Below, piece after piece: positions 52,378-61,063 of a stretch of DNA of 64,000 bases. The notes under the pieces were generated by a model. That model had not been told where the DNA came from. It did not search any database and worked only from the letters and a program-made list of their open reading frames with translations. A program made the position numbers and the translations under genes. This DNA is from GCA-2746795 sp963747345 (lineage in GTDB: Bacteria; Chloroflexota; Anaerolineae; Promineifilales; Promineifilaceae): contig CAVVFA010000009.1 of assembly GCA_963747345.1 (NCBI GenBank), positions 682,001 through 746,000 on the forward strand, given 5' to 3'. The stretch's first letter is position 1; each line of letters opens with the position of its first letter.

Positions 52378-53292
52378 TTACGTCTTCCGCAGACGAGTGA
52401 ACCCTTCGCCAAGCGCATTATGCCCCATACTAATCGTCACAAACGCATTCGGGTCGGCATCGGCGATGATGGAGCGAACACGGCTAACTTGGGGGCGCGA
52501 GACCGTGCAAGTTAGCATGTAATGTTGTTCGCCGGTAAACGCACCCGTGATTTGCCAGTAGCTAACACCCCGTCCCAGTTCCGTCAGTAACGCATCTGAC
52601 ACGTCTTGCGGGAAATTGGTGATGACAGTGACGACACGGGTCGTGCTGGGGCCTTCCAGCGTGTAGTCTGAAGCCAGCCCGCCAATGAACATCATCAGCA
52701 AGCCATACAGCGCCAATTCCCAACCGAAGACGATGCCTGCCAGCAAAATGATGATGCCGTCGGCAAAGAAGTAGGTTTGACTGAGGGGCATGCCCGTTTT
52801 ATTCTGCAAAATGCGGCCAATAATGCTCGTGCCGCCGACTGTGCCGCCCGCGCGATACAGAAGGCCGGAGCCGATACCGCCAATGATGCCTCCATAAATC
52901 GTTGCCAAGAGCAGATTATCAGTGACCGGGTAGGGTGTAATCATCGTGGGCAGGATGGTTTGCAACCAGTCGATGAGAAATGAAAAGATAGTGACGGCGA
53001 TGATGGTGCGGATGAGGAACGACCAGCGTCCCAGATACATAAATCCGAGGACAAACATGGGAATGTTCATGATCCAGTACATGACACCGATGGGCCAGCC
53101 CGTGAACGAGTTGATGATCAGTGCCAGACCACTCAGACCACCAGCGACGATGTTGAATGGCACCTGAAACAGGACGTAGCCAGCGGCCAGCAGAAAGGTG
53201 CCGATGAGCAGCAGGATGGCACGGGGCGTCTCTTGCCAGATAATTTTGGCAACAGTTTTGAATTTTCTTTTGATTTGAGTTTGTTTTTTCAT
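52378..53292 (-). CDS. YitT-family membrane protein (paralog 1)
   Basis: 304 residues. Five to six membrane segments with FQVPFNIVAGGLSGLALIIN and GGTVGGTSIIGRILQNKTGMPLSQTYFFADG (DUF161 repeats), then a cytoplasmic DUF2179 domain at about 215-300 (STTRVVTVITNFPQDVSDALLTELGRGVSYWQITGAFTGEQ). Transport function is unknown. It is about three-quarters identical to the gene at 53509, a tandem duplication. Confidence 0.92.
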   Translation of the reverse strand: MKKQTQIKRKFKTVAKIIWQETPRAILLLIGTFLLAAGYVLFQVPFNIVAGGLSGLALIINSFTGWPIGVMYWIMNIPMFVLGFMYLGRWSFLIRTIIAVTIFSFLIDWLQTILPTMITPYPVTDNLLLATIYGGIIGGIGSGLLYRAGGTVGGTSIIGRILQNKTGMPLSQTYFFADGIIILLAGIVFGWELALYGLLMMFIGGLASDYTLEGPSTTRVVTVITNFPQDVSDALLTELGRGVSYWQITGAFTGEQHYMLTCTVSRPQVSRVRSIIADADPNAFVTISMGHNALGEGFTRLRKT

Positions 53293-53387
53293 CTGTTAAT
53301 CCTTGATTTAATGAGGTATGGGAGGAAACGGCCGTTTCCCCTTGTGTATTGTAGGTCAGTTTTGCCTAAAAATGGGGGTGCAAAAAA

Positions 53388-53417
53388 GGCGATCCCAACA
53401 TTTCGTTTGGAATCGCC
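53388..53417 (-). terminator. intrinsic terminator after yitT paralog 2 start region
   Basis: GGCGAT(C)CCAA pairs with TTGG(A)ATCGCC. On the minus strand a run of T (CCTTTTTTGC) follows, ending transcription from the 53509-54423 gene. Confidence 0.7.
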
Positions 53418-53436
53418 CATAATGTATTATCCCGCA

Positions 53437-53494
53437 GATTGGTTCAATTTCACCTGGCATGATATTCAATCCGCACAACAAAATTGAACCAATC
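53437..53494. other. GATTGGTTCAATTT inverted repeat
   Basis: Perfect 14-base arms, GATTGGTTCAATTT and AAATTGAACCAATC, with a 30-base loop. It lies just after the paralog 2 stop; a second terminator or mRNA-stabilising hairpin. Confidence 0.5.
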
Positions 53495-53508
53495 TCTTTA
53501 ATCTTCAA

Positions 53509-54423
53509 TCATCTTCTGCGTATACGCGTGAAACCCTCCCCCAGCGCATGATGGCTCATTCCAATCGTCACAAAAGAATCAGGGTCGGCGTGGGCGATAA
53601 TGCCATGAACGCGGCTCACTTGAGGGCGGGAGACCGTGCAGGAGAGCATGTAATGCTGCTCGCCTGTGTAAGCGCCCGTAATTTTCCAATAGCTGACCCC
53701 TCGTCCCAATTGATTGAGCAGCGCGTCAGACACTTGCTGCGGATGATTGGTGATAATGTTGACCGTGCGCGTGGTACTGGGGCCTTCTAGCGTGTAGTCT
53801 GAGGCCAAGCCCCAAATAAACATCATCAGCAGCCCGTAGAGCGCCATCTCCCAGCCAAAAACGAGACCGGCCAAGAAGATGATAGCACCGTCGGCGAAGA
53901 AGTAGGTTTGGCTAAGCGGCAGTCCCGTCTTCATTTGCAGAATACGGCCGATGATGCTGGTGCCTGCGTCGGTGGCTCCTGCGCGGAAGAGCAGACCCGT
54001 GCCGATACCGCCGATGATAGCGCCGTAAATTGTTGCCAGTAGTAAATTGTCTGTGACGGGAAAGGGGTGGAAAACCAAGGGCAGCACGTTAATGAAGAAT
54101 TCAATCAGAACTGAGATGATGGTGGTGGCGACAACGGTGCGCACAATGAATCGCCAGCGTCCCAAATAGATGAACCCGAGAACAAACATGGGCACATTCA
54201 TAATCCAATACAAGATACCAATCGACCAGCCTGTAAAATTATTGATGATGAGCGCTAACCCACTTAGCCCACCAGCGACGATGTTATAGGGTATCTGGAA
54301 CATGACATAGGCAAAAGCGAGCAGAAAGGAGCCTGTCACCATCAAAAAGACCGGAGGGGCAGCTTTGCGAATAAATGTGAAGCTTGTTTTGACTTTGTTT
54401 GAAATTTGAAGTCGTTTTTTCAT
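53509..54423 (-). CDS. YitT-family membrane protein (paralog 2)
   Basis: 304 residues with the same plan as its neighbour: FQIPYNIVAGGLSGLALIIN, GATDAGTSIIGRILQMKTGLPLSQTYFFADG, then DUF2179 with STTRTVNIITNHPQQVSDALLNQLGRGVSYWKITGAYTGEQ. The difference GG-TVG versus GA-TDA lies in a membrane re-entrant-like loop and could alter specificity. Separate terminators suggest that the two paralogs are transcribed independently. Confidence 0.92.
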   Translation of the reverse strand: MKKRLQISNKVKTSFTFIRKAAPPVFLMVTGSFLLAFAYVMFQIPYNIVAGGLSGLALIINNFTGWSIGILYWIMNVPMFVLGFIYLGRWRFIVRTVVATTIISVLIEFFINVLPLVFHPFPVTDNLLLATIYGAIIGGIGTGLLFRAGATDAGTSIIGRILQMKTGLPLSQTYFFADGAIIFLAGLVFGWEMALYGLLMMFIWGLASDYTLEGPSTTRTVNIITNHPQQVSDALLNQLGRGVSYWKITGAYTGEQHYMLSCTVSRPQVSRVHGIIAHADPDSFVTIGMSHHALGEGFTRIRRR

Positions 54424-54586
54424 GCGTAAATCCTTAACTCAACGTATTATTAGGGAAACGGCCGTTCCCGTTCTTGTTCATAATAAAATGTAAGGGCAAC
54501 CCTGGTGGCTGCCCCTGCGATACCAATGCAAAACGAAAGATTTTACGCGCAGAAACGGCCGTTGCCCAACAAAAAAGGAGACTCTT

Positions 54587-56167
54587 ATGCCACTACTAAC
54601 AACCTCATCCGCCTGGGAAAATCTACAAGCCCACCACCCCCAAATCGCCGCCAGCCACATGCGCGATTTGTTTGCCGCTGACCCGGCTCGGTTTGAAAAA
54701 TTCAGCCTTCAATTTGAAGAGATATTATTCGATTATTCCAAAAACCGCATCACGGAAGAGACCTTGTCTCTGTTAGTTTCATTAGCCGAACAAGCTGACC
54801 TGCAAACGATGATTGACGCCATGTTTAGCGGCGAAAAAATCAACAATACCGAAGATCGGGCTGTCTTGCATGTGGCCCTGCGTAACCGTTCCAATCGCCC
54901 CATTTTGGTTGATGGACAGGACGTCATGCCAGAGGTAAATGCGGTGTTGGCAAAGATGAAAGGCTTTGTCGAGTCGGTACGCTCGGGTGCCTGGAAAGGC
55001 TACACGGGCAAAGCGATTACCGATGTGGTTAATATCGGTATCGGCGGCTCTGATTTGGGGCCGAAGATGGTGGTGACGGCGCTCACGCCCTATACCCGCC
55101 CTGATTTACGCAGCCATTTTGTGTCCAACGTCGATGGCACTGACATTGCCGAAACGCTCAAGCGCGTCGATCCAGAGACTACCCTCTTCCTCATCGCGTC
55201 CAAAACGTTCACCACGCAAGAGACGATGGCAAATGCCCACTCGGCGCGGAATTGGTTTTTGGAGACGGCGGGGGATGAAACGGCCGTTGCCAGCCATTTC
55301 GCCGCCCTTTCCACCAATGAAGCGGGTGTGGTCGCGTTTGGTATCGATCCCCAGAACATGTTTGCCTTCTGGGATTGGGTCGGTGGGCGCTATTCACTCT
55401 GGTCGGCGATTGGCACCTCGATTGCCCTGGCGATTGGCTTCGACAACTTCGAGAAGCTGTTGAGCGGTGCTCACGCCGCTGACGAACACTTCCGCACCGC
55501 GCCATTTGCTGAAAACATTCCCGTTCTCATGGGATTACTAGGCATCTGGTACAACAACTTCTTCGGTGCAGAATCCCACGCCATTTTGCCCTACGACCAG
55601 TACATGATGTATTTCCCCATGTATTTCCAGCAGGGCGACATGGAAAGCAACGGCAAAAGTGTCACGCGCCAGGGCGAGCAGGTCGATTACGAAACCGGCC
55701 CCGTCATTTGGGGGCAACCGGGAACCAACGGCCAACACGCCTTCTACCAACTCATCCATCAAGGCACAAAACTAATTCCCTGCGACTTTTTAGCCCCCGC
55801 CCAAAGCCAAAATCCCATCGGAGAGCATCACACCCTGCTGCTCTCCAACTTCTTTGCCCAACCGGAAGCGCTCATGAAAGGGAAAACGGGAACGGAGGTT
55901 CGCGCCGAACTCAAAGGGCAAGGGCTTGACGAAGCGCAGCTAGAACTGCTCGTCGCCGCCAAGACTTTTTCCGGTAATCGGCCGTCTAACAGCTTCCTTT
56001 TCAAGAAGCTCACCCCAGAAACGCTTGGGTCTCTCATCGCCCTGTACGAACACAAAATCTTCACGCAAGGCATCATCTGGAATGTGAATTCGTTTGACCA
56101 ATGGGGCGTGGAACTGGGTAAGGTGCTGGCGAAGGCCATCATCCCCGAACTGGAAAGTGACGTTTGA
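54587..56167 (+). CDS. pgi: glucose-6-phosphate isomerase
   Basis: 526 residues, RBS AAGGAG 9 bases before ATG. GKAITDVVNIGIGGSDLGPKMV binds phosphate, SKTFTTQETMANA and GGRYSLWSAIG are family signatures, and GQPGTNGQHAFYQLIHQGTKLIPCDF contains the catalytic Glu/His region. KIFTQGIIWNVNSFDQWGVELGK closes it. Cytoplasmic glycolysis and gluconeogenesis. It is monocistronic and ends in a terminator made of two AACGGCCGTT copies. Confidence 0.96.
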   Translation: MPLLTTSSAWENLQAHHPQIAASHMRDLFAADPARFEKFSLQFEEILFDYSKNRITEETLSLLVSLAEQADLQTMIDAMFSGEKINNTEDRAVLHVALRNRSNRPILVDGQDVMPEVNAVLAKMKGFVESVRSGAWKGYTGKAITDVVNIGIGGSDLGPKMVVTALTPYTRPDLRSHFVSNVDGTDIAETLKRVDPETTLFLIASKTFTTQETMANAHSARNWFLETAGDETAVASHFAALSTNEAGVVAFGIDPQNMFAFWDWVGGRYSLWSAIGTSIALAIGFDNFEKLLSGAHAADEHFRTAPFAENIPVLMGLLGIWYNNFFGAESHAILPYDQYMMYFPMYFQQGDMESNGKSVTRQGEQVDYETGPVIWGQPGTNGQHAFYQLIHQGTKLIPCDFLAPAQSQNPIGEHHTLLLSNFFAQPEALMKGKTGTEVRAELKGQGLDEAQLELLVAAKTFSGNRPSNSFLFKKLTPETLGSLIALYEHKIFTQGIIWNVNSFDQWGVELGKVLAKAIIPELESDV

Positions 56168-56282
56168 AATCTCAAGCCATGATGCTTCGACGAATGGGTT
56201 GATTAACGCGTATAAGAGCCTGCGATAGAAAGACTTGAAAGCCTGCATCGGACTTCGACAGGCTCAGTCCTCGTCGTGAAAT

Positions 56283-56322
56283 AAAAACGGCCGTTTCCTC
56301 TAATTTGGAAACGGCCGTTTTT
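56283..56322. terminator. terminator built from two AACGGCCGTT motifs
   Basis: AAAAACGGCCGTTTCC (56283-56298) pairs over 16 bp with GGAAACGGCCGTTTTT (56307-56322), loop of 8, then more T. It lies between the convergent pgi and dehydrogenase genes and would work on both strands. Confidence 0.8.
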
Positions 56323-56414
56323 TTATCTGTGTTGGCTTAAAATGGCGGGTAAATGAGCCGGTTTGAGAATGGGTACGGGGTGTGTCTCGAAATCTTTGGG
56401 GTTTCATCAGTCTA

Positions 56415-57371
56415 TTATGGCTTGAGAAGGATTTTACGCACACCCCGTTGACTGGCGTGGGTGAACGCTTGAATGGCGTGGGAGAACTTGTAATCGCCAT
56501 CAATGAGAGACGCAACGTCAATGACGTTGCGTTGCAGCAAGTTGAGGGCTGGCGCAAAGGGGCCGCAGCGGGAGCCAACGACATTGATTTCAGCGACAAC
56601 GACTTTGGTTAAATCGAGATGGGTTTTGCCCACAAAAGTGCTTTTGAGAACGAGCGTTCCGAGCGGTCGTACCAGGTTGAGCGCCAAGGCGAAACCGGCT
56701 TCATTCCCCGTCGTTTCGACAACGGTGTCGAAGCTGTTTTCGCTAAAATCTTCGGTGAGACCGGTGGTGAATCCGAGTTTGGCGGGCAGTTCCAGCGAGC
56801 GGCGACCCCGCCCAATCATGACAACATCGGTACCATCCAGGGCCAAGACCTGCCCCACCAGCATCCCAAGACGACCAGGGCCGATAACGGCCGTTCTCCC
56901 TCCAGGCACCACTCTAATTTGTTCACGTATGCGCAGGGCGGCGGCGAGGGGTTCAGTGAAAACGGCCGTTTCGTCAGTCACATCATCCGGCACAGCAAAC
57001 AGATTACGCTGTGGCAAGGTTAAATAATCTGCAAACGCGCCATCTTTGTTCAGTATGCCCAGGACGCGCCGATGGGGGCAATGTTCGGGGCCGTGCTGAA
57101 GGCAAGTGGCGCAACTGTTGCAGCCTATATTGATACTGCCCACCACTCGTTTGCCGTGCCATCTTGGATCTGGCGCTCGTTCCACAACGCCGACAAATTC
57201 ATGGCCGAGAACGCCGAGGAAGCCCCCTTTATACCCCTTAACCATTTCTAAATCCGTGGCACAAATGCCAGCCACCATCACTTTGATGAGGGCTTCGTCA
57301 GCTTCTGGCTGGGGGATAGGATACTCTTTTTGAAAGTGTAGATCATCTTGAGAGAGGGTTATTGCTTGCAT
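56415..57371 (-). CDS. zinc-dependent MDR-family dehydrogenase
   Basis: 318 residues from ATG 57371. Catalytic zinc Cys in GICATDLEM and His in GHEFVGVVE. Structural zinc cysteines in GCNSCATCLQHGPEHC. Cofactor loop VIGPGRLGMLVGQVLALDG. It oxidises a sugar alcohol or secondary alcohol with NAD(P); the substrate is unknown. Two AACGGCCGTT copies 72 bases apart (56887, 56959) sit in the coding region. Convergent with pgi. Confidence 0.9.
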   Translation of the reverse strand: MQAITLSQDDLHFQKEYPIPQPEADEALIKVMVAGICATDLEMVKGYKGGFLGVLGHEFVGVVERAPDPRWHGKRVVGSINIGCNSCATCLQHGPEHCPHRRVLGILNKDGAFADYLTLPQRNLFAVPDDVTDETAVFTEPLAAALRIREQIRVVPGGRTAVIGPGRLGMLVGQVLALDGTDVVMIGRGRRSLELPAKLGFTTGLTEDFSENSFDTVVETTGNEAGFALALNLVRPLGTLVLKSTFVGKTHLDLTKVVVAEINVVGSRCGPFAPALNLLQRNVIDVASLIDGDYKFSHAIQAFTHASQRGVRKILLKP

Positions 57372-57412
57372 GTGGCTGATTTTAACCGAGATTTGAGGGA
57401 AATACATGCATC

Positions 57413-57457
57413 ATTGTAAGACGAAGGCTTCGACAAGCTCAGCCTTCGTCTTACAAT
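57413..57457. other. hairpin with CTTCGACAAGCTCA loop
   Basis: ATTGTAAGACGAAGGC and GCCTTCGTCTTACAAT pair perfectly (16 bp) around TTCGACAAGCTCA, the repeat seen at 43565 and 63575. Beside it is MITE-like element B. Confidence 0.7.
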
Positions 57458-57481
57458 AATCCGTTGTAACGATACGGTGTT

Positions 57482-57561
57482 AATTTTTCACTCGAGAGAC
57501 CCTAAGGGTTTTGTATAACGCAGCATTGAATCACTCGAGGTCAAACCCTTAGGGTCTGTAC
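57482..57561 (-). mobile_element. MITE-like element B, copy 2
   Basis: Reverse of the element at 29802-29880 with only a few differences. Palindromic CCCTAAGGGTTT ends and CTCGAG sites lie at both sides. It separates the dehydrogenase from the SCP-domain gene. Confidence 0.8.
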
Positions 57562-57578
57562 GGTTATGATGCGTTTCC

Positions 57579-58772
57579 CTATTCAGAAGTTGCATTTTTT
57601 GTTAGGAGTGGACTTTCTACAACTTGGAACGACCATTCAATCTCTTCGCCGCCATTATTGACGAAGGCGGTATAAGTTTGCCCAACTTTAAGCGGTGAGC
57701 GGGGCAAAAGGACGACAGCGTCATGTTTGTCCAATATCTCTCGTCCGATCTCCTGCCAATAGGCATCCGGGTTGTAGTAGTCCGTCTCATCAAAGACGCA
57801 GTGGGGAATGATATTTCCATCTTCTTCTAGTCTAGTTTCACGAACTTGCGGTGTGTTTTCGCCATCTCCCAGGAGCAAAATTATCGGTGCGCCGGTTGGT
57901 TTTTGATAGCCGCTGCATCCGGCGGCGGTATTGGGGAATTCGGGCATACTGTAGCTTCTGACCCAGGTTTCCCCGCCATCACGCGGGAACATGATGGGAT
58001 AGACCACACCTTCGGCATCTGCGCGTAAGCCGCTCTTTACATCCATCGTGGCTGCCATGCCAAAGCTGCTAGAAGCATCGTTATGCTCGCCATACCCCAC
58101 ATATTCCAAAGCGGGATCGAGCAGGGGAATCGTATGAAAAGCCGCAGATATCCAATAATCAATAGGCCAATAATAGGTCGTGCCCGCTACGCCACTGATA
58201 GCGATATTGCCATTTACCCCTGCCTTCGCGCCGGTATCTGTATAGCCGGTTAGACTGGGATTTTCATTGTGACTGCTGGTATTGTTGACAATCATGTAGT
58301 AACTATGATTGGCAGCACCTTCTGATAAGTCTTCGTTTTCAACCAGCAAGGGCAGCCCCGCTTCGGCGCGGAATCGATTGGTATATTGCAGCCATTCCGG
58401 GCCTCTATAAACAACTTCTGTAGGTTCAGGCTGTGGCGTTGCTGTCGGGGCGATGGTGGGGGATGGTTCTGCGGTTGGTTGGGCTTCTTCCGTGGGGGTA
58501 TCTGTGGGAATTAGGGTGGGAACGGCCGTTTCCGTTGGTGCAACTGATGGGGCGATGGTCGGTTCTTCTGCGGGTTCTGTTGGTGTGACCACGACCGTGA
58601 CAATAAGAGGCGTTTGCGTGACCGCCACGACGGTTGGTTCTGTTTGGGCAAGCGGTTCATTTGCCGTATTGGTATCACCAGGCTGATTGTTCATCATAAA
58701 AATGATGCTGACAATCAGGATTGCATTGAGCACCAACGATCCACCAAATAACAGGCGTATATTATTTGACAT
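57579..58772 (-). CDS. SCP/CAP-domain surface protein
   Basis: 397 residues. N-terminal membrane anchor (about 7-26, LLFGGSLVLNAILIVSIIFM), then a 90-residue Thr/Pro/Glu linker, then an SCP/CAP (PR-1-like) domain at about 125-260: WLQYTNRFRAEAGLPLLVENEDLSEGAANHSYYMIVNN, with GYGEHNDAS. The C-terminal 130 residues (GAPIILLLGDGE...SPLKVGQTYTAFVNNGGEEIEWSF) form a separate beta domain. Extracytoplasmic; lipid or peptidoglycan interaction is possible, function open. Confidence 0.88.
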   Translation of the reverse strand: MSNNIRLLFGGSLVLNAILIVSIIFMMNNQPGDTNTANEPLAQTEPTVVAVTQTPLIVTVVVTPTEPAEEPTIAPSVAPTETAVPTLIPTDTPTEEAQPTAEPSPTIAPTATPQPEPTEVVYRGPEWLQYTNRFRAEAGLPLLVENEDLSEGAANHSYYMIVNNTSSHNENPSLTGYTDTGAKAGVNGNIAISGVAGTTYYWPIDYWISAAFHTIPLLDPALEYVGYGEHNDASSSFGMAATMDVKSGLRADAEGVVYPIMFPRDGGETWVRSYSMPEFPNTAAGCSGYQKPTGAPIILLLGDGENTPQVRETRLEEDGNIIPHCVFDETDYYNPDAYWQEIGREILDKHDAVVLLPRSPLKVGQTYTAFVNNGGEEIEWSFQVVESPLLTKNATSE

Positions 58773-58948
58773 ACCCTCTCTTCCTTTGCTCTCGAAAAGG
58801 AGACATAATGTGCGAGACTTGACGTAATGTTCATTTTAACAGACCTGTCAAGTCATATGGAGGGAGGCGTGCGTGGCGTCTCTGTGGAAGTGAGGTTATT
58901 GTAAAATGGAGGCGGAGCGTCCTGTGTAAGTCTAGGCTTCGACATTTT

Positions 58949-60313
58949 TTATGGCGTTGCTGTGGGTTGAATGACTGCTTCCTCAGTTACTGCATCCGGC
59001 GTTTCTAAAACGTCAGGCTCATCTTGCGAGAAAAGCGCGTTGAGCAGGTTGCTCAGAAACTGAATCGCTTCATGCTCAGGCAATTCTGCCCATTCAGCAT
59101 CATATACCCCATTGGGGCCGCGTACCGCCAACACCGACAAGGCTGGCTCGGCGGTGACAGTGGTGGTGGTTGGCTCTGTGGTGATGAATGTGGTGAAGCC
59201 TGGGCTTAGTAGATTGCTATCCAATAAGCTGGTTGACAGGCTGATGGGCGAGGTGGTGGTGAGCGTGCTTGTGTAGGCCGTCCCTGCCGCGTCGATGGCA
59301 ATTAGGGTGCTATCTGTGAACAGGGTGAGTTGGGCATTATCGGTTCTGGTGAACTGCACAAGTCCATTCAGGGGGAACATGGCGATATTTTCATTGATGC
59401 GGCTATCGGCCGTTTTCTGTGCTAAGAGGGCATCTAGCTGCATGTAGAGCGGCTGCAAGGTGGTGGGCAATGTCAGTTCAGGGCAAACGATGCGGCCAGA
59501 CCAGGGGGTTCCGACTTGATTGAGCGACATGGTTTCGATAGCCGCCCCTGTACAAGCGGTTTGGTATTGGCTGTCCAAGTCGGCTAGGGGGATTTGGGCT
59601 AAGTCTGCCAATAATTGGGGTGTGATTTCACTGGCGATGGCGGGGCTGACTTCGGCTTCTGTTGCTAACCATGTCCATAAACGGCCGTCTTCCGCAACGG
59701 CAATACTATGTCCAGGCGCAAAGGGGGAAGCCGACCGATGCAGGCCAATGACCGTGCCTTCAGGAAAATGAGGCCCCAATGTGGTCGTCATGAAGTTTTC
59801 GATGCTGGCTATAAGAATCGGGTCTTTTAACCAACCACTGCCTGTTAAACCCGCGTCAGCTAATTCATACTCCACGAAAACGCAGCCCGGACAGTCGGCT
59901 GGCAAGGATTCGAGTTCCATCGCAGACAAGGCTTGCCGCAGTTCAAACATGACGCCGCCTTCATTATTACGTTGAATGGAACGGCCGTTTGCTTCATCGA
60001 CCACAATAATTTGATTGGCGACGTTGCCTTGCAGGCGGCGGTCTAGTCCTAATGCAGGAATTTGATACCGCAGTTCGACAACGGTTTTATCGAAGGGGAT
60101 GGGGGTATGGGGAACGGCCGTTTCTCGGGCAGGTGGTGGCGTGATGGTAGGCAGTGCGCCCTGCGTAGCCGCTGGTGTATAAGTCGGCGCTAAAGTCATC
60201 GGTGGACGGGGCGACGGCATGGTTGCCCCGGGCGTACCCTCGTTCGCTGGCGTACCACAGCTAACCAGAAGCATCAATGCCAAAAAGCTAAGAAATACGT
60301 TCCGAATACTCAT
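58949..60313 (-). CDS. lipoprotein of unknown function
   Basis: 454 residues. Signal peptide with lipobox LLVSCGTP at about 16-22, Pro/Thr linker to about 70, then a mixed domain with VELRYQIPALGLDRRL, a CPGC pair (about 151-154) and HSIAVAEDGRLWTWLATEAE. It resembles short proteins of Chloroflexota with no assigned function. It ends in an acidic Thr/Pro tail. It follows the GNAT gene at 9 bases, in the same direction. Confidence 0.75.
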   Translation of the reverse strand: MSIRNVFLSFLALMLLVSCGTPANEGTPGATMPSPRPPMTLAPTYTPAATQGALPTITPPPARETAVPHTPIPFDKTVVELRYQIPALGLDRRLQGNVANQIIVVDEANGRSIQRNNEGGVMFELRQALSAMELESLPADCPGCVFVEYELADAGLTGSGWLKDPILIASIENFMTTTLGPHFPEGTVIGLHRSASPFAPGHSIAVAEDGRLWTWLATEAEVSPAIASEITPQLLADLAQIPLADLDSQYQTACTGAAIETMSLNQVGTPWSGRIVCPELTLPTTLQPLYMQLDALLAQKTADSRINENIAMFPLNGLVQFTRTDNAQLTLFTDSTLIAIDAAGTAYTSTLTTTSPISLSTSLLDSNLLSPGFTTFITTEPTTTTVTAEPALSVLAVRGPNGVYDAEWAELPEHEAIQFLSNLLNALFSQDEPDVLETPDAVTEEAVIQPTATP

Positions 60314-60321
60314 GCAACCCC

Positions 60322-60892
60322 CTATCGATTATCGCTCGTTTTGGCAAAAATCATCGTATCGCGCAGTTCACCACTCACATGATCCCGTCGATTACTTTTC
60401 AAGATACCCTCCAGGGGAAACTTGAGGCGTTCCGCGACAGAAGCGCTGCGCATATTTAAAGCATCACACCGAATTTCAACCCGTTTTGCGCCCAGCATAT
60501 CAAACGCAAAATTGGTGATGTCGGTGACAGCTTCTGTCATATAGCCTTGTCCCACATAACTGGAACGCAGCCAATAACCAATCTCAAATTTCGGAACCTC
60601 CCAGTTGATACGGTGCAGGCCACTGCCACCGATACAAGTGTTTGTCCCTTTTAGAAAAAGCAGCAGCCACAGGTCTTCACGGTTCAAAAAGCGCGTGTAC
60701 CCTTTGCGCACATTGATTTCCGTATCCTCAACCGAGGGAGTTTCTGTGGCCCAGGGCAGCCACGGCCGGAGATCATCTAGTGACTCCAGGATAGCTTCAT
60801 TGACCGCTGCCCCATCACCCGGGCAGCGGGCAACGAACCGTCAGTCGATTGGTATCAAAGTCATGGGGAAAATCTTTTAGGATTGGATTCAT
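60322..60892 (-). CDS. GNAT acetyltransferase, RimJ/RimL-type (one frameshift)
   Basis: About 189 codons when joined. ATG 60892 reads MNPILKDFPHDFDTNRLTVRCPLPG. The frame shifts near 60822, then GDGAAVNEAILESLDDLRPWLPWATETPSVEDTE continues. FEIGYWLRSSYVGQGYMTEAVTDITNFAF holds the acetyl-CoA loop (RxxYVGQGYMTEA). GAKRVEIRCDALNMRSASVAERLKFPLEGIL is diagnostic of RimL-like N-alpha-acetyltransferases. The target is unknown; ribosomal protein or small-molecule acetylation is possible. Confidence 0.88.
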
Positions 60893-60911
60893 TTTGTTAC
60901 TCGTCATCATT

Positions 60912-60950
60912 GCCCACAGCCAATTATGTCGGACATAGTTGGCTGTGGGC
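60912..60950. terminator. hairpin between GNAT and GH1 genes
   Basis: GCCCACAGCCAA and TTGGCTGTGGGC pair over 12 bp and the pairing extends through near-complementary TTATG/CATAG. On the plus strand GGTTTATATTTTTAG follows. It lies after the GH1 stop on the minus strand. Confidence 0.6.
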
Positions 60951-61063
60951 GGTTTATATTTTTAGCGGCGTTATTTTTATCACGAATGAGGTGAATGCAC
61001 GAATCAGGTAACCCCAGTGACAAGTGCGTTTTTGACTATCGCAATGTTGGTTTTCTCACGACT

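Larger units (their letters stand above)
23..60122. repeat. interspersed AACGGCCGTT palindrome
   Basis: About sixty perfect copies were counted by eye; first at 23-32, last at 60113-60122, with a further dozen one-mismatch copies. Examples: 2861, 3966, 6063, 11470, 17928, 17946, 21818, 27469, 30403, 40347, 47515, 53325, 56286 and 56310. Chance expectation for a 10-mer in 64 kb is below 0.1. Copies lie in all three reading frames of genes (giving NGR, TAV or RP in proteins) and in gaps. Flanks often extend the palindrome, as in GGAAACGGCCGTTTCC. None are seen between about 41.15 and 46.84 kb. The role is unknown; it resembles cyanobacterial HIP1 in style only. Confidence 0.95.
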
